Source: Candidatus Electrothrix aestuarii
GTDB taxonomy: Bacteria > Desulfobacterota > Desulfobulbia > Desulfobulbales > Desulfobulbaceae
DNA: 64,000 nucleotides
Assembly (NCBI GenBank): GCA_032595685.2
Contig: CP159373.1
Coordinates: forward strand, 2,607,501-2,671,500
Reading direction: 5' to 3'
Part shown: piece by piece, positions 1-9,900 of the stretch
How positions within the stretch are numbered: position 1 is the stretch's first letter
Layout: each line of letters begins with the position of its first letter
Notes under the pieces: model-generated
Databases searched by the model: none
Told to the model about the DNA's origin: nothing
The model's input: only the letters and a program-made list of their open reading frames with translations
Made by a program: the position numbers and the translations under genes

Positions 1-1
1 C

Positions 2-619
2 CGGGTGGCGGAAAAATGGGGCGTTGGCCAGAAGGGTAAAGATAACGGCGTGCTGCTGCTGGTGGCTAAGAAAGAACGTCGAGCACGGCTGGAAGTCGGT
101 TATGGTCTGGAAGGGGTACTGACCGACCTGCTTGCCGGGAGAATTATTGATGATGTCATCACCCCTCGTTTTAAGTCCGGTCAATTTGACCAGGGATTTG
201 AGGGCGGGGTGGAGGCTGTGATACAAGCGACCCGAGGTGAATTCAAGGCTAATCCAAGCTCATCTCGACGTGGCGGTCGGCGTGAAGAATCGCCGCTGAT
301 CTCATATCTTTTCTTCGGCGGTTTTTTCATTTCCTTGCTGGGCAAGGCCTCCCGCAAGTGGGGGATGCTTGCCGGGGCGATTATTCTGCCTGTTATATTT
401 TTGCTGGCCTCATCCCCGGGCTGGCTGATGCTGCTTGTATTGATCCCCATTGGGGCACTTGCCGGTCTGGTGCTGTCGTTTATTGACTTTTTTTCCGGTG
501 GCAGCGGGAGCAGCGGGAGCAGCGGAGGAAGCAGTAGTAGCAGTGGCGGTGGATTTGGAGGTTTCAGCGGCGGCGGTGGCGGCAGTTTTGGTGGCGGCGG
601 TGCTTCAGGAGGTTGGTAA
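2..619 (+). CDS. TPM-domain protein, YgcG family (5' end outside window)
   Basis: The reading frame is open at the left edge, so this is the C-terminal part of a longer gene. The visible N-terminus carries the conserved TPM signature (EKWGVGQKGKDNGVLLLVAK, then EVGYGLEGVLTDLLAGRIID), followed by two hydrophobic segments (about residues 100-160 of the visible part) and a long Gly/Ser tail ending GGGASGGW. This is the usual layout of YgcG-like exported membrane proteins: signal peptide, TPM domain, transmembrane helices, Gly-rich tail. The related plant TPM protein is linked to photosystem II repair; the bacterial role is not settled. An in-frame GTG at position 5 could be read as a start but lies inside the domain, so it is not the real one. 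The next gene starts 3 nt downstream and is also a TPM protein, so the two probably form one operon. Confidence 0.85.
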   Translation, partial: RVAEKWGVGQKGKDNGVLLLVAKKERRARLEVGYGLEGVLTDLLAGRIIDDVITPRFKSGQFDQGFEGGVEAVIQATRGEFKANPSSSRRGGRREESPLISYLFFGGFFISLLGKASRKWGMLAGAIILPVIFLLASSPGWLMLLVLIPIGALAGLVLSFIDFFSGGSGSSGSSGGSSSSSGGGFGGFSGGGGGSFGGGGASGGW

Positions 620-622
620 GAT

Positions 623-1252
623 ATGAAATCGGAAACATTTTTTTCAGCAGCAGAGAATGCGGAAATAACCCAAACCATTCAGGAGGTGGAATTGCAAACC
701 TCTGGCGAGGTGGCGGTGATGGTGGTTGAGCAGAGCGACTCCTACCCGGAGAGCCGAATCCTGGCCGGGGTGCTTATAGGTTCCTTACTGGCCCTTGGTA
801 TAACAGATCTTTTGCTGGATGATTCGCTGTGGGGGTTCCTGCCGCTGGCTGCGACTTTTTCCTTGCTGATCGCCTGGCTTGTGGGTTATTTGCCAATGGT
901 AAGAAAAATTTTCGTCTCCGGCGCCAGGCTCGAAGAGATGGTTCGGGAGCAGGCTGTGCAGGAATTTTTTAAGCAAGGACTGTATAAGACCAGAGATGCG
1001 ACTGGGGTGTTGTTTTTTATCTCCCTGTTTGAACGCCGGGTTTGGGTTCTTGCCGATCAAGGCATCAACGAAAAAATCTCGTCGGAAAGCCTGCAAGCCT
1101 ATGCTGCCGACATCGCCAGCGGGATTAAGGAGGGGCGAGCCGCCGAGGCACTCTGCCTGCAAATCCGTGGCGTAGGCAAGGTGTTGGCAGAACATTTCCC
1201 GGTACGCGACGATGACATCAATGAATTGTCTGACCAAGTGATGTATGACTGA
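623..1252 (+). CDS. TPM-domain membrane protein
   Basis: A 209-residue protein starting 3 nt after the preceding TPM gene. Residues 1-45 resemble the start of a TPM domain (EITQTIQEVELQTSGEVAVM). Two transmembrane helices follow (about 50-65 and 72-92). The second part of the domain comes after them (about 115-195), with LFFISLFERRVWVLADQGI matching the core beta-strand pattern of TPM proteins. It fits the family of two-TM TPM proteins commonly paired with a YgcG-like gene. Function is unknown; a role in membrane-protein quality control is only a family-level guess. The start ATG follows an AGGAGG-like stretch at the end of the upstream gene, which supports translational coupling. Confidence 0.75.
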   Translation: MKSETFFSAAENAEITQTIQEVELQTSGEVAVMVVEQSDSYPESRILAGVLIGSLLALGITDLLLDDSLWGFLPLAATFSLLIAWLVGYLPMVRKIFVSGARLEEMVREQAVQEFFKQGLYKTRDATGVLFFISLFERRVWVLADQGINEKISSESLQAYAADIASGIKEGRAAEALCLQIRGVGKVLAEHFPVRDDDINELSDQVMYD

Positions 1253-1322
1253 TAACTTTTTTTCTCTTGTATTTTCTTGTTGAAAAGAGGGAGAGGTCAA
1301 TTGCGGCATCCGGGAATAGCTG

Positions 1323-4300
1323 CTATTTCTCCCTTCCCACCACATCATAATAAATCATATACAGCGCTGGCATAAGTACGAGAATAACAAGGGTGGTAAA
1401 GAGAATTCCGTAGCCCAGGGAGATAGCCATTGGGATGAGAAAACGGGCCTGGACCGATTGCTCAAAGATCATAGGGGCAAGTCCGAAAAAGGTAGTCAAC
1501 GAGGTAAGCATGATAGGGCGGAAACGCCGGGCCGCGCCATTGAGTGCCGCCTCAAAGGGCGTCATGCCCAGATCGCGATAGCGGTTTGCAGTCACCATAA
1601 AGACCAGACTGTCGTTGATCACCACCCCGCAGAGGGCAATCATTCCGAACAGTGAAATAATACTCAGGTTATATCCCATAATCACATGGCCGAGTAGGGC
1701 ACTGAGCAGGCCAAAGGGGATGGAAAGCATCACCATCAGCGACTGGATGTAACTGCGGAAGAGCACTGCCAGCAGGCAGAAGATGGCTGCCATACTGAAA
1801 CCAAGCCCTGCGATTAATTCTTTCAGAGCCTTGCCCTTTTCCCGCTGCTGGCCAGCAAAGGAATAGGTCAGGCCACTGTAACGGGCAAGCAGCTCAGGCA
1901 GGAAGTCCTTTTGCAGGGCTGCAAGGATTTTGTTTTCATTAGCCTTGCCCGCCACTACATTGGCTGTGACATCCAGAACTCGTCGTCCATCTACCCGCTC
2001 AATCTGGGTATAGGCCCGTCCCTGTATCATCCTGGCAGCCCGATCCAGGGGCATTTCGCCGCCATCCGGGGTGCGGAGGAGGAGATTCTCCAGGTGGAGA
2101 ATCGACGAGCGCTCCTCTTCGGGTAGTCGGACCAATACCTTAACCTCATTACGACCCCGTTGCTGACGCAGGACCTCAGCTCCGTAAAAAGCATAGCGCA
2201 CCTGTCGTCCCAGATCTCTGGCGGTCAGGCCAGCAGCCCTGCCTTCCGGCAACATCTTAAAATCATACTGGGGCTTGCCTTGGGCAAAGCCGTCATTAAT
2301 ATCCGTCACCCCTTCATACCGGGAAACCGCCTCAGCCAGATCCGCAGCTGCCTGTTCCAGGGTTTTCGGGTCAGGATGACTGAGCTCTATATTAATAGCT
2401 GCGGCCCCACCTGGACCAACCAGAAAATCAAAAAAGAGTTTTTCCAGGCCTGGAATATCGCCTACCTCTTCGCGCCAAGCTGTGCTGAAATCACGAGTAG
2501 TTATTTTGCGCTCATTTTGGGGCACCAGCGTGATGGAAACCTCGGCAGCATTTCCTCCTCCCTTGCCAATATCCGTGCGCATACCAATCATGATCGACTT
2601 GCCGCCGCTCTTCTCTACTGCCCGCATTCCTCCTTGCTCAACCTGGCGGACCACCCGCTTGACTTCATCCAGGCTCACCCCATAGGGCAACTCAATCTCC
2701 GCATCAATGGAATCAGTCTGAATGCGGGGGCGAAAGGAAAAGTTAATCCGGCCACTGTCCCAATAGGAATACCCGATTACCAAGACCGCCAACGCCAGAG
2801 CTGCAATCACATAACGACTCGATAGGCTCAGGCGCAGCAGGGCCGTAAAAGGACCATTAATAAGTCGATCCAGCAGGCGATCACAAAAAAGAGGGATTTT
2901 TCCGAGCAACAGCAGTAAACGATTACTCTTCTCTTTTCGTGGATAATTAAGATGCGCAGGCAGGATATAAAGGCATTCCACCAGGGAAAGCAGAAAAACT
3001 GAGATAACCACCTCGGGTAAGACCGCGAAAAAGCGCCCTGTGGAACCGGAGACAAAGAGCAGGGGCAAAAAGGCAATAATATTGGTGGACACCGCAATCA
3101 GGACTGGGGCAGACATATCCATTACGCCGGTGACAGCGGCCCGATAGGGTGCCAACCCCTCTTCTCGTTTATGGTAGATATTTTCTCCCACCACCACCGC
3201 ATCATCCACCACAATTCCCAGGGTGATGATAAAGGCGAACATGGAGATCATATTAATGCTGCCGCCGATGAAATAGAGGACGAGCAGCGCGCCGATAATA
3301 GAGATGGGAATTCCCATAGAGACCCAAAAGGCGAGACGGGGTTCGAGGAAAAGACCCAGAGTAATCATAACCAGAATCAATCCCACCACGCCATTACGGA
3401 GGAGCAGGTCCAGGCGATCCTTATAGAGCTCGGAGCGGTCTCGGTAGGAGGTCAGCTGCACACCTACTGGCAGGGTCGGGGAAAGTTCGCTAATATATTG
3501 TTGGACAGCATCGGAGATTTCGATCGGGGTTTGGTCACCGGTTCGGTAGACATAGAGGAACACGGCCCGTTTGCCGTTATACCAGGCCTCACGGTCGGTC
3601 TCGGCAAAGTCGTCCCGGATGGTGGCAATACTGCTCAGGGGCAGCTCAGTGCCATCCTTCTGGCTGATGACGCTCAGGTTGCTGAACTCCAGGGCGGTTT
3701 CCCGTCGCTCGCTGGTCCGCAGGAGGATTTCCCCGCCCTCTGTCTTGATCCCACCTGCGGGCACATCCACAGCTGCCTTGCGCACCGTATCTGCTATTTC
3801 CTCCAGGGTCAGGTTATGGGCACGCAGGATATGCTGGGGCACCTCAATGGAGAGCTCCGGGGCACGGGTTCCGCCCAGCTCTACCTGATTAATCTGCGGC
3901 AGCTGGATCAGCTCTTCCCGGATGGTTTCCGCTAAATTAAAGAGGCTGTATTCTTCCAGATCGCCGTACAGAGCCAGGCGCAGGACTTCGCGTCGCCTGC
4001 TCACCAAACTCACGGTGGGCCGCTCCACATCATCGGGAAAAGAGGTGATGCGATCTATCCCGTTCTTGATCTCCTGAAGGAGCTTATCTGGGTTCGCTCC
4101 TGAGAGGAGCTCCACCCGGATTGAGGCCGAGCCCTCCTTGGCTGTGGAGGTTACTCGTTCGATATTATCCAGGCTGCGGATTTCCTCCTCCATTGCCAGG
4201 ATGATGCCCTGTTCCACCTCTTCCGGGCTGGCTCCGGGATAGCTCATCGAGATATCGACGATATCCAGGTCATAGCTGGGAAAGACCTCCTTGGTAATTA

Positions 4301-4415
4301 CTTGGGCAGAAACGAGCCCACCAATAACCAGGAGCATCATCAGCAAGTTGGCGGCAACGTGGTTGCCTGCCATCCAGGCAATAAGACCGGAAGGATGAGG
4401 GGATGGAGTTTGCAT
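1323..4415 (-). CDS. RND-family efflux transporter, inner-membrane pump subunit (AcrB/HAE1-like)
   Basis: At 1030 residues it is close to the usual AcrB length. It has the RND layout: TM1 near residues 12-35, a first periplasmic porter/docking loop, TM2-6 (about 335-540), a second periplasmic loop, and TM8-12 from about 855 on. TM4 carries the proton-relay pair (GIVVDDAVVVGENIYHK), typical of proton-driven drug/hydrophobe exporters, and the repeat in the second half reads GVVINDSLVFMV. The N-terminal periplasmic segment has the family pattern SYPGASPEEVEQGI. No membrane-fusion or outer-membrane subunit is visible beside it: the upstream side holds only a short degenerate fragment and the downstream neighbour is convergent. 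Its partners are therefore elsewhere, or lost. The substrate cannot be told from sequence. Confidence 0.93.
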   Translation of the reverse strand: MQTPSPHPSGLIAWMAGNHVAANLLMMLLVIGGLVSAQVITKEVFPSYDLDIVDISMSYPGASPEEVEQGIILAMEEEIRSLDNIERVTSTAKEGSASIRVELLSGANPDKLLQEIKNGIDRITSFPDDVERPTVSLVSRRREVLRLALYGDLEEYSLFNLAETIREELIQLPQINQVELGGTRAPELSIEVPQHILRAHNLTLEEIADTVRKAAVDVPAGGIKTEGGEILLRTSERRETALEFSNLSVISQKDGTELPLSSIATIRDDFAETDREAWYNGKRAVFLYVYRTGDQTPIEISDAVQQYISELSPTLPVGVQLTSYRDRSELYKDRLDLLLRNGVVGLILVMITLGLFLEPRLAFWVSMGIPISIIGALLVLYFIGGSINMISMFAFIITLGIVVDDAVVVGENIYHKREEGLAPYRAAVTGVMDMSAPVLIAVSTNIIAFLPLLFVSGSTGRFFAVLPEVVISVFLLSLVECLYILPAHLNYPRKEKSNRLLLLLGKIPLFCDRLLDRLINGPFTALLRLSLSSRYVIAALALAVLVIGYSYWDSGRINFSFRPRIQTDSIDAEIELPYGVSLDEVKRVVRQVEQGGMRAVEKSGGKSIMIGMRTDIGKGGGNAAEVSITLVPQNERKITTRDFSTAWREEVGDIPGLEKLFFDFLVGPGGAAAINIELSHPDPKTLEQAAADLAEAVSRYEGVTDINDGFAQGKPQYDFKMLPEGRAAGLTARDLGRQVRYAFYGAEVLRQQRGRNEVKVLVRLPEEERSSILHLENLLLRTPDGGEMPLDRAARMIQGRAYTQIERVDGRRVLDVTANVVAGKANENKILAALQKDFLPELLARYSGLTYSFAGQQREKGKALKELIAGLGFSMAAIFCLLAVLFRSYIQSLMVMLSIPFGLLSALLGHVIMGYNLSIISLFGMIALCGVVINDSLVFMVTANRYRDLGMTPFEAALNGAARRFRPIMLTSLTTFFGLAPMIFEQSVQARFLIPMAISLGYGILFTTLVILVLMPALYMIYYDVVGREK

Positions 4416-4447
4416 ATATTTTGGGATGTATAAAAAAGGGTTGGGCT

Positions 4448-4672
4448 TTAGCTTAAGGGGATATCTTGTAGCCAGCTTTCCCGGCAGTCCGGTGAGCTGT
4501 GATACAGGGGCAAGAGTCCCATTGCCTTAACTTTTCCTGAGGGAATGATATCTGTTGGCAGCTTTTTGCTGCTGGCATCTGTGGGGAAAAGGTATAAATG
4601 GCTTTGGGTGTCGAGCAGGAGTCGGATATCTTCACTTGCAGTCAACAGGGTATCACGTATTTTGTGAGGAGA
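4448..4672 (-). pseudogene. Short coding-like fragment upstream of the RND gene
   Basis: The minus-strand frame here is open back to a stop near 4673. It reads like the C-terminal end of a protein (…HKIRDTLLTASEDIRLLLD…, ending WLQDIPLS), but no good start or ribosome-binding site is present and I recognise no family. It may be the remnant of a gene that once preceded the RND pump. A second overlapping frame (4453-4635) looks like a shadow. Function unknown. Confidence 0.25.
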
Positions 4673-5020
4673 TGTTCAGATTGAAGTCAATTCCGAAATG
4701 AGTAACCAATGTACTCCGTAACAACAAAAGGCGTCAATGCCCTTTCTCTTTTTATGCTTCCGGTTAAGACCAATGCGCTCTTCTGTCTCTTGATATGCAG
4801 GCATCTCTTTGGTAGAATATTTCGTTGATTCAGGGCGAAAGATCAGCTTTTTCTGCATGATCAAAAATAAGTAGGATTCGAACCTTCAACCCCACTCTAC
4901 AACCCGCATGCCTGCGCGGTTTGATTATTGCGACTATATTTCAGGTAATTACGACAATATTGCAGGCTATATCTGCCTGTATACAGCCTCTCTTAACAGT
5001 TTAAAATCAACGGGTCAGGC
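4673..5020. other. Intergenic stretch without a supported gene
   Basis: A 62-codon minus-strand frame (4676-4864) has no family resemblance and no convincing ribosome-binding site. Around 4872-4890 the minus strand contains GGTTCGAATCCTA, which resembles a tRNA T-arm, but the rest of a tRNA is missing. It could be a scrap of an old integration site beside the accessory island, or chance. The island's first gene ends at 5021. Confidence 0.4.
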
Positions 5021-6940
5021 TTATTCAAAAATATCCGCCCCAGCAACAGATGGACATCCCTCAAAAAACTCCTTAAAACAAACATTAGCCCGCAAGCTCT
5101 CCTCGTTTTGGGCAACAGCAGTGAAAAAGGTCTCGCTGCCCACGACAATAAGTTTGTAGCGGGCACGGGTGATAGCAACGTTGAACCGGTTAGGGTTGTT
5201 GAGAAAATCGTTCAGTATCTGATCCGGGTCGGAGCAGGTGAAGCCGAACAGGATCACCTCGCGTTCCGCGCCCTGGATGCGTTCCACGGTATCAATAAGA
5301 GGTAGGTCATCGCTGTTGCCGAGCAGTTCGGCCAAGCGGCGGCTTATCCGGTTATTCTGGGCACGATGAGGTGAGATCAGGGCCAGTTGTTCCTTGTCCA
5401 GACCATACTTGTTTTGCAAACGATAGGCCAGACGGGCCATGATTTCCGCCTCCACGATGGATTCCTGGCCGCAGCCGCGATGATCGGCACGGACCAGAAC
5501 CACCGGTTTTTCCGGATCGATAATTTTGTCCAGCGGATGGTTGCCGAGCCTGCCCTTGAGCGACAAGCGAGCAGCAGCATTTGCCGGGGCCGGTTGTAAT
5601 TGGGAATTATACCAGGTGCGACTGGGAAAGGCGCAGATTTCCGCATTCATGCGATAGGTCAGGTCTAAAAATACGCTCTGTTGCGGGTAGCGGTGCAGCA
5701 TGCAACTGAGCAGGGAGCGTCGGACTTCGCTTTCCAGGTTTTCATCATGCGTATGATGCGTATCATCTGCTTGCTGATCAAAAAAGTCACCTGTTTCCTG
5801 CTCAAGCGGAGCTGACCGGATCACCGGCGGTAACTGCTGTACATCGCCGAGAAAAAGAAAGTTCCCCTTGCCGTGTACCAGACTCAGCATGGCCTGTGGC
5901 AGCAGAACCTGTGAAGCCTCATCAAAAATCACCCAATCAAAGGGTTTGCTCGGCAGGGTTTTATTTTTCTCAACAAGATTTGTCAAACCATAGCCGGTTG
6001 CGCCGAGAATGAGGTGGGAAAAGCGCAGTACCTGCTCAGGGGCTTCCAGCGGTTCTACCTGCATTTCGTCACTGTTTTCATCAAAGTCCGGCCCGTCCCA
6101 CCGACCCCATTTGCAGCAGTGTCCCGGAAAGTCAGGCAAGTCATGTTGGTTGACCAATTTGATTACTTTGCTGAGTACCTGATCAATGGCCTGATGGGTC
6201 AAGGCGCTGACAGCGATACGAAGCGGCTCATCCCTTGCCTGGGCGTGGCGGACCAGCGCAATCAGAATCCAGCCCAGCAGATTGGTCTTGCCCGTGCCGG
6301 GCGGCCCCTGAATCAGGCTCAGGGCATGGCGAAACGGTATGTGAAGCCCCTGTTCTTGTGTCGCATTCAAGCCGGCAAGCTTGCCTTCCGTGTGCAGCCA
6401 TTCCTGTACCCATTCCTGCCAATCCGAAGGCTGGGCAAAATCCCAGGCTCCGTCAAACAAATCTACCAAAGGATGATGAATCTTATCAGAATAAACGCTT
6501 TGCACCACCTTGATGAGCTTGGGCGTGGTCCAATCATCCGCGTCTTCTTCCAGGGAATAGGAGATATTTTTCTGTAATTGTAGGGTGCCGCGTTGCCGCG
6601 AAGAAAGGGCAACCGATCCTTGCTGCGGCTCGTAGCTGTCCACAATTACGGGCATACCGCTTTGCAGGTCTTTTACTCCTTGGGGAACCAGCTTGAGGAA
6701 ATCCCCTTGGCGAAATTTGGAAACTCTGGTTCCTGCCCCATCGCTCTCTTCAATTACTTCAAAGAGATAGAGAAAACGACCTTCGTCATCCAGGCCCGTA
6801 CCGGTAAATCGGAGCGGCCCCAAGGCGCGAAATCGTTCCACCCGCTCGGCCAGAGACAGCTCTTGCAGGTCTCTGATATCTTTTTCCTGCACAGCCTGTT
6901 CTGTTTCAAGAAAATGTTGATAGGCCAGGCCCTTTCTCAA
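5021..6940 (-). CDS. Superfamily 1 helicase, DNA2/Upf1-like (AAA_11/AAA_12)
   Basis: A 639-residue predicted ATP-dependent DNA or RNA helicase. Walker A is LIQGPPGTGKTNLLGWILIA (about residues 213-232) and motif II is WVIFDEASQVLLPQA (about 335-350). Downstream motifs include FLGDVQQLPPV (motif III), LTYRMNAEI (IV-like), ALISPHRAQN, IDTVERIQGAEREVILFGFT (motif V) and NRFNVAITRARYKLIVVG (motif VI). The N-terminal 200 residues hold a beta-rich region like that seen before the helicase core in Upf1-type proteins. The start ATG overlaps the stop of the preceding helicase-nuclease gene by 4 nt (ATGA), so the two are co-translated and probably act together. In TM0106-type proteins the same helicase is fused to a RecB nuclease and RNase H-like domain; here it is a separate chain. 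Confidence 0.88.
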   Translation of the reverse strand: MRKGLAYQHFLETEQAVQEKDIRDLQELSLAERVERFRALGPLRFTGTGLDDEGRFLYLFEVIEESDGAGTRVSKFRQGDFLKLVPQGVKDLQSGMPVIVDSYEPQQGSVALSSRQRGTLQLQKNISYSLEEDADDWTTPKLIKVVQSVYSDKIHHPLVDLFDGAWDFAQPSDWQEWVQEWLHTEGKLAGLNATQEQGLHIPFRHALSLIQGPPGTGKTNLLGWILIALVRHAQARDEPLRIAVSALTHQAIDQVLSKVIKLVNQHDLPDFPGHCCKWGRWDGPDFDENSDEMQVEPLEAPEQVLRFSHLILGATGYGLTNLVEKNKTLPSKPFDWVIFDEASQVLLPQAMLSLVHGKGNFLFLGDVQQLPPVIRSAPLEQETGDFFDQQADDTHHTHDENLESEVRRSLLSCMLHRYPQQSVFLDLTYRMNAEICAFPSRTWYNSQLQPAPANAAARLSLKGRLGNHPLDKIIDPEKPVVLVRADHRGCGQESIVEAEIMARLAYRLQNKYGLDKEQLALISPHRAQNNRISRRLAELLGNSDDLPLIDTVERIQGAEREVILFGFTCSDPDQILNDFLNNPNRFNVAITRARYKLIVVGSETFFTAVAQNEESLRANVCFKEFFEGCPSVAGADIFE

Positions 6941-9900
6941 CCCGGATTGCGCAGCAGTATCATCCAGATTATCCCATGTAGGGGCGACCGGTCGGTCGCC
7001 CTACTCCAATCACTGCTCAGGTGAGAGGTAATCCATTGTTGCAACTGGCTGTCGATGTTCAGAACTGCGGCAAGGTGTTCCTCTGCTTGTAGGGGCAGGC
7101 CCCTGTGCCTGCCCGATAACTCAGGGCGAACACAGGGATTCGCCCCTACGGTGTCCGGCAAAGGATCAAAATGGATAAGGGATGTAGGGGGCGGTAACGT
7201 TGTAGGGGCGACCGGCCGGTCACCCCTGCTTAAACCCAAAACGCAGGCCAGATCATACAAGGTGAGGGTGGCGGGAACGGGCAGGGCAAAATGCTTATGC
7301 AGCACCTGTTCAAGATCGGTCCAGAAAGGATAAGAAGATGCAAGGCTGCGACGGAAAAGATTACGCAGCGGCTTATCCGCCATCATTGCTGCCCAGTCAT
7401 CCAGACTGCGCCGAATTCCTGCACCAAAAAAGAAGATATGCGGCCTGCCTTGCTTTTCAACAGCCTCTTGCCAGAGGTCAAGGAAACAGGCGGAAAAATC
7501 ACGCCAAACATCTTGCCACGTTTTTTGCCGCTCTGCTTGCGCCGCTTTATCCCCGACCACCCAGGTGAATATCTGCAAATCCTCAGCACCCTGACCATGT
7601 TGCCCCACTCCCAAGCCCAGAGCCTTGGGCAGCATGGTCACGGGATCATTGAGCAGATGAACGAAAAAACAGGTTGCCTGCGCCGGAAAGAGATCAGTCC
7701 GTTGCTGAGTCAGAATGATTTTGTTTTCCTGCAAGGCCATGACAGCATTGTGCAGACCTTCTCTTTGCGCAGGGCTGAAATCGGTATTTATGGTACATGT
7801 TGTTGTAGGGGCTGGCCTCTGTGTCTGCCCGGTAGGCGTATGATCCTGCTCGCTAGGGAAGGGCGAACACAGGGATTCGCCCCTACGATCATCGGCAAAC
7901 CAGGCCGATGCCTCCTCAATATTCCGCAGACCCAAGGCCCGCATTTTCTCCAAAGCACCCTTGGAAATCCGGGGAATGAACTGAATATCTTCTTCGTGCA
8001 AAGCCTGCTGATAACAGGAAGGAAAAAAGAGGCAATTCAGGCAATGGGCTTGTATTTGCCAGCCAGCTTGATTTGGAGGATGCGAGAGACATTGTGCAAA
8101 ATTCTTCAACAGCACTGGTAGGCTTGCCAGATAGGGCTGAAGAGCAAAGGAATGCCGCTGGGGCCTGTCATCAAGGGGTGAGCGGGTCAGGAGAAAACCG
8201 CTGTCTGCAACCTGAACGCCTTTTGTATCAAGCTGCTCCTGCTCCAAAAAGGTCTTGAGCAAAAACGCATAAAAGGCCACCTGCCATTTCTGATGATAAC
8301 GGGGCTTGGCAACGCTTTTGATGTCGCCCACTTCCAAGATGATATTTGGTTCTTCAACTGCAATACGGATGAGATCCGGGATACCGACTCCGTCCACAGT
8401 GACACCGGGAAGAACAGCTTGCTCCTTACCTGTCAGGCCAAATAACTCGGATGACTTTGGTAAAAGGGACAAGAGCGCAGGCAGGTGAAACACGCCTTGG
8501 GCCAGATAGAGCTTTCCGGCAAGATCCTTTTGTTCTAAAATACGGTGCAGGTACTCTCTGGTTTCTTCGCAACGGGACTCCAGAGAACGGGGCATCCCTG
8601 CCTGATCCTCTTTGCTGATACTATGAAATTGCTCCTTGAATCCGGCAAGCTCATCCATAATCTCCTGTTCAAAGGCCAGGCCCCGTGCCAAACGAAGGCT
8701 TGCATACTCATCGTCCACCGGGCTTTGTCGGGGCGGCTGATCCTCGGGCCGGAGAAAAGAAGCGCAGAACTGACGATCACATTGGTGGTGGCGAAAATAT
8801 TCACCGATCATGGTGCCGGTCAAGGGCCTGTTCTGATAGCGCACCTCCTTGCCCGTGATAAAGACCGGGGCAGCAGCTTCAGCATCTTCATACCGCTCCT
8901 TTTCCAAAGCCAATAATGGTTGATTCTGCGCCTCAAAAAAGGTGGGCCCTTGTTCTTCAGTCTGCTCAGGATGAAATTCAAGATTGCGCGGATCACCCTC
9001 TACGATCTCGGAGGAACTGTCTTTGTATTGCTGAAAAAAAGCAATCAGTCGCTGATCAAAGATGCAATCAACGACTTCCTGGCGCAATATCTCCGTCGGC
9101 AAGGTCGCACAAAAGGCATTGAGCGGAAACATGGCCCGCAGCTGCTTATAATGGCGTTTGACCCAGGCTGTGAAATCGTCGTGTTGTAAGGGCAGGCGCA
9201 ACTTTTCAAAAGGAATCCATTGGCTACAGATCAGGCCGATCTCATCGGAATCCACCTCAACATCCTCTGATTGTGCGGCAAGATATACCTTTACGCTCCA
9301 GGCCAGCAGCATATTTCCCACTGATCCCAGATAGGTGCGGTATTGAAAAGAACCTGTTTCGTCCCGAACCACCTCAATGCCGTTAGCAAGCAGGACTGCC
9401 CTGGCATCCTGAGTGAGCTGCTGGCGGATCAGTTTTTGGGTCCGGGAGAAAAGTCCGACAGCAGCCACATTATCAGCAGAATCTGTTGATTTAAGCACCG
9501 TCCGCATGGCCTGCGCTGTTTCCAAGGAGACATGACAGCCCATGCCGAGCCAGAGCAGTTCTTTATCATCCAGTCGCTCCTGCGTGGGCTCGGCCAGCAC
9601 CCGTTTATCAGCCTTGGTGTTGATCCACAAGATACGCAGAGGCCGCCCGGCAAGCAGGACCTTGTCGCCGGGATCAAGCTGTTTGACAATGGTCTGCGGG
9701 ATATCAGCCACAGGTTCACCTGCAACATCCAGTTTGTACTCAATCTCGGTTTCCGGGAAATTGGACCATATTTGATACTCTGTCAAGGCATCCCAATATC
9801 GCCATCCTCCTGTATATAAGCCCTCAACTTTGTCCTTGCGCAGCCATTGTTTCTTGACCAGCGATTGGAAAATGCTCTCGATCCACGTTCCTGCTTCCTC

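Noticed and set aside
181-678. Pro/Leu-rich minus-strand frame opposite the TPM gene
   Set aside because: It is the antisense of the Gly/Ser-rich tail; low complexity with no start signal.
4870-4915. tRNA-like T-arm (GGTTCGAATCCTA on the minus strand)
   Set aside because: Only the T-arm resembles a tRNA; acceptor, D and anticodon stems cannot be formed, and one T-stem pair is mismatched.
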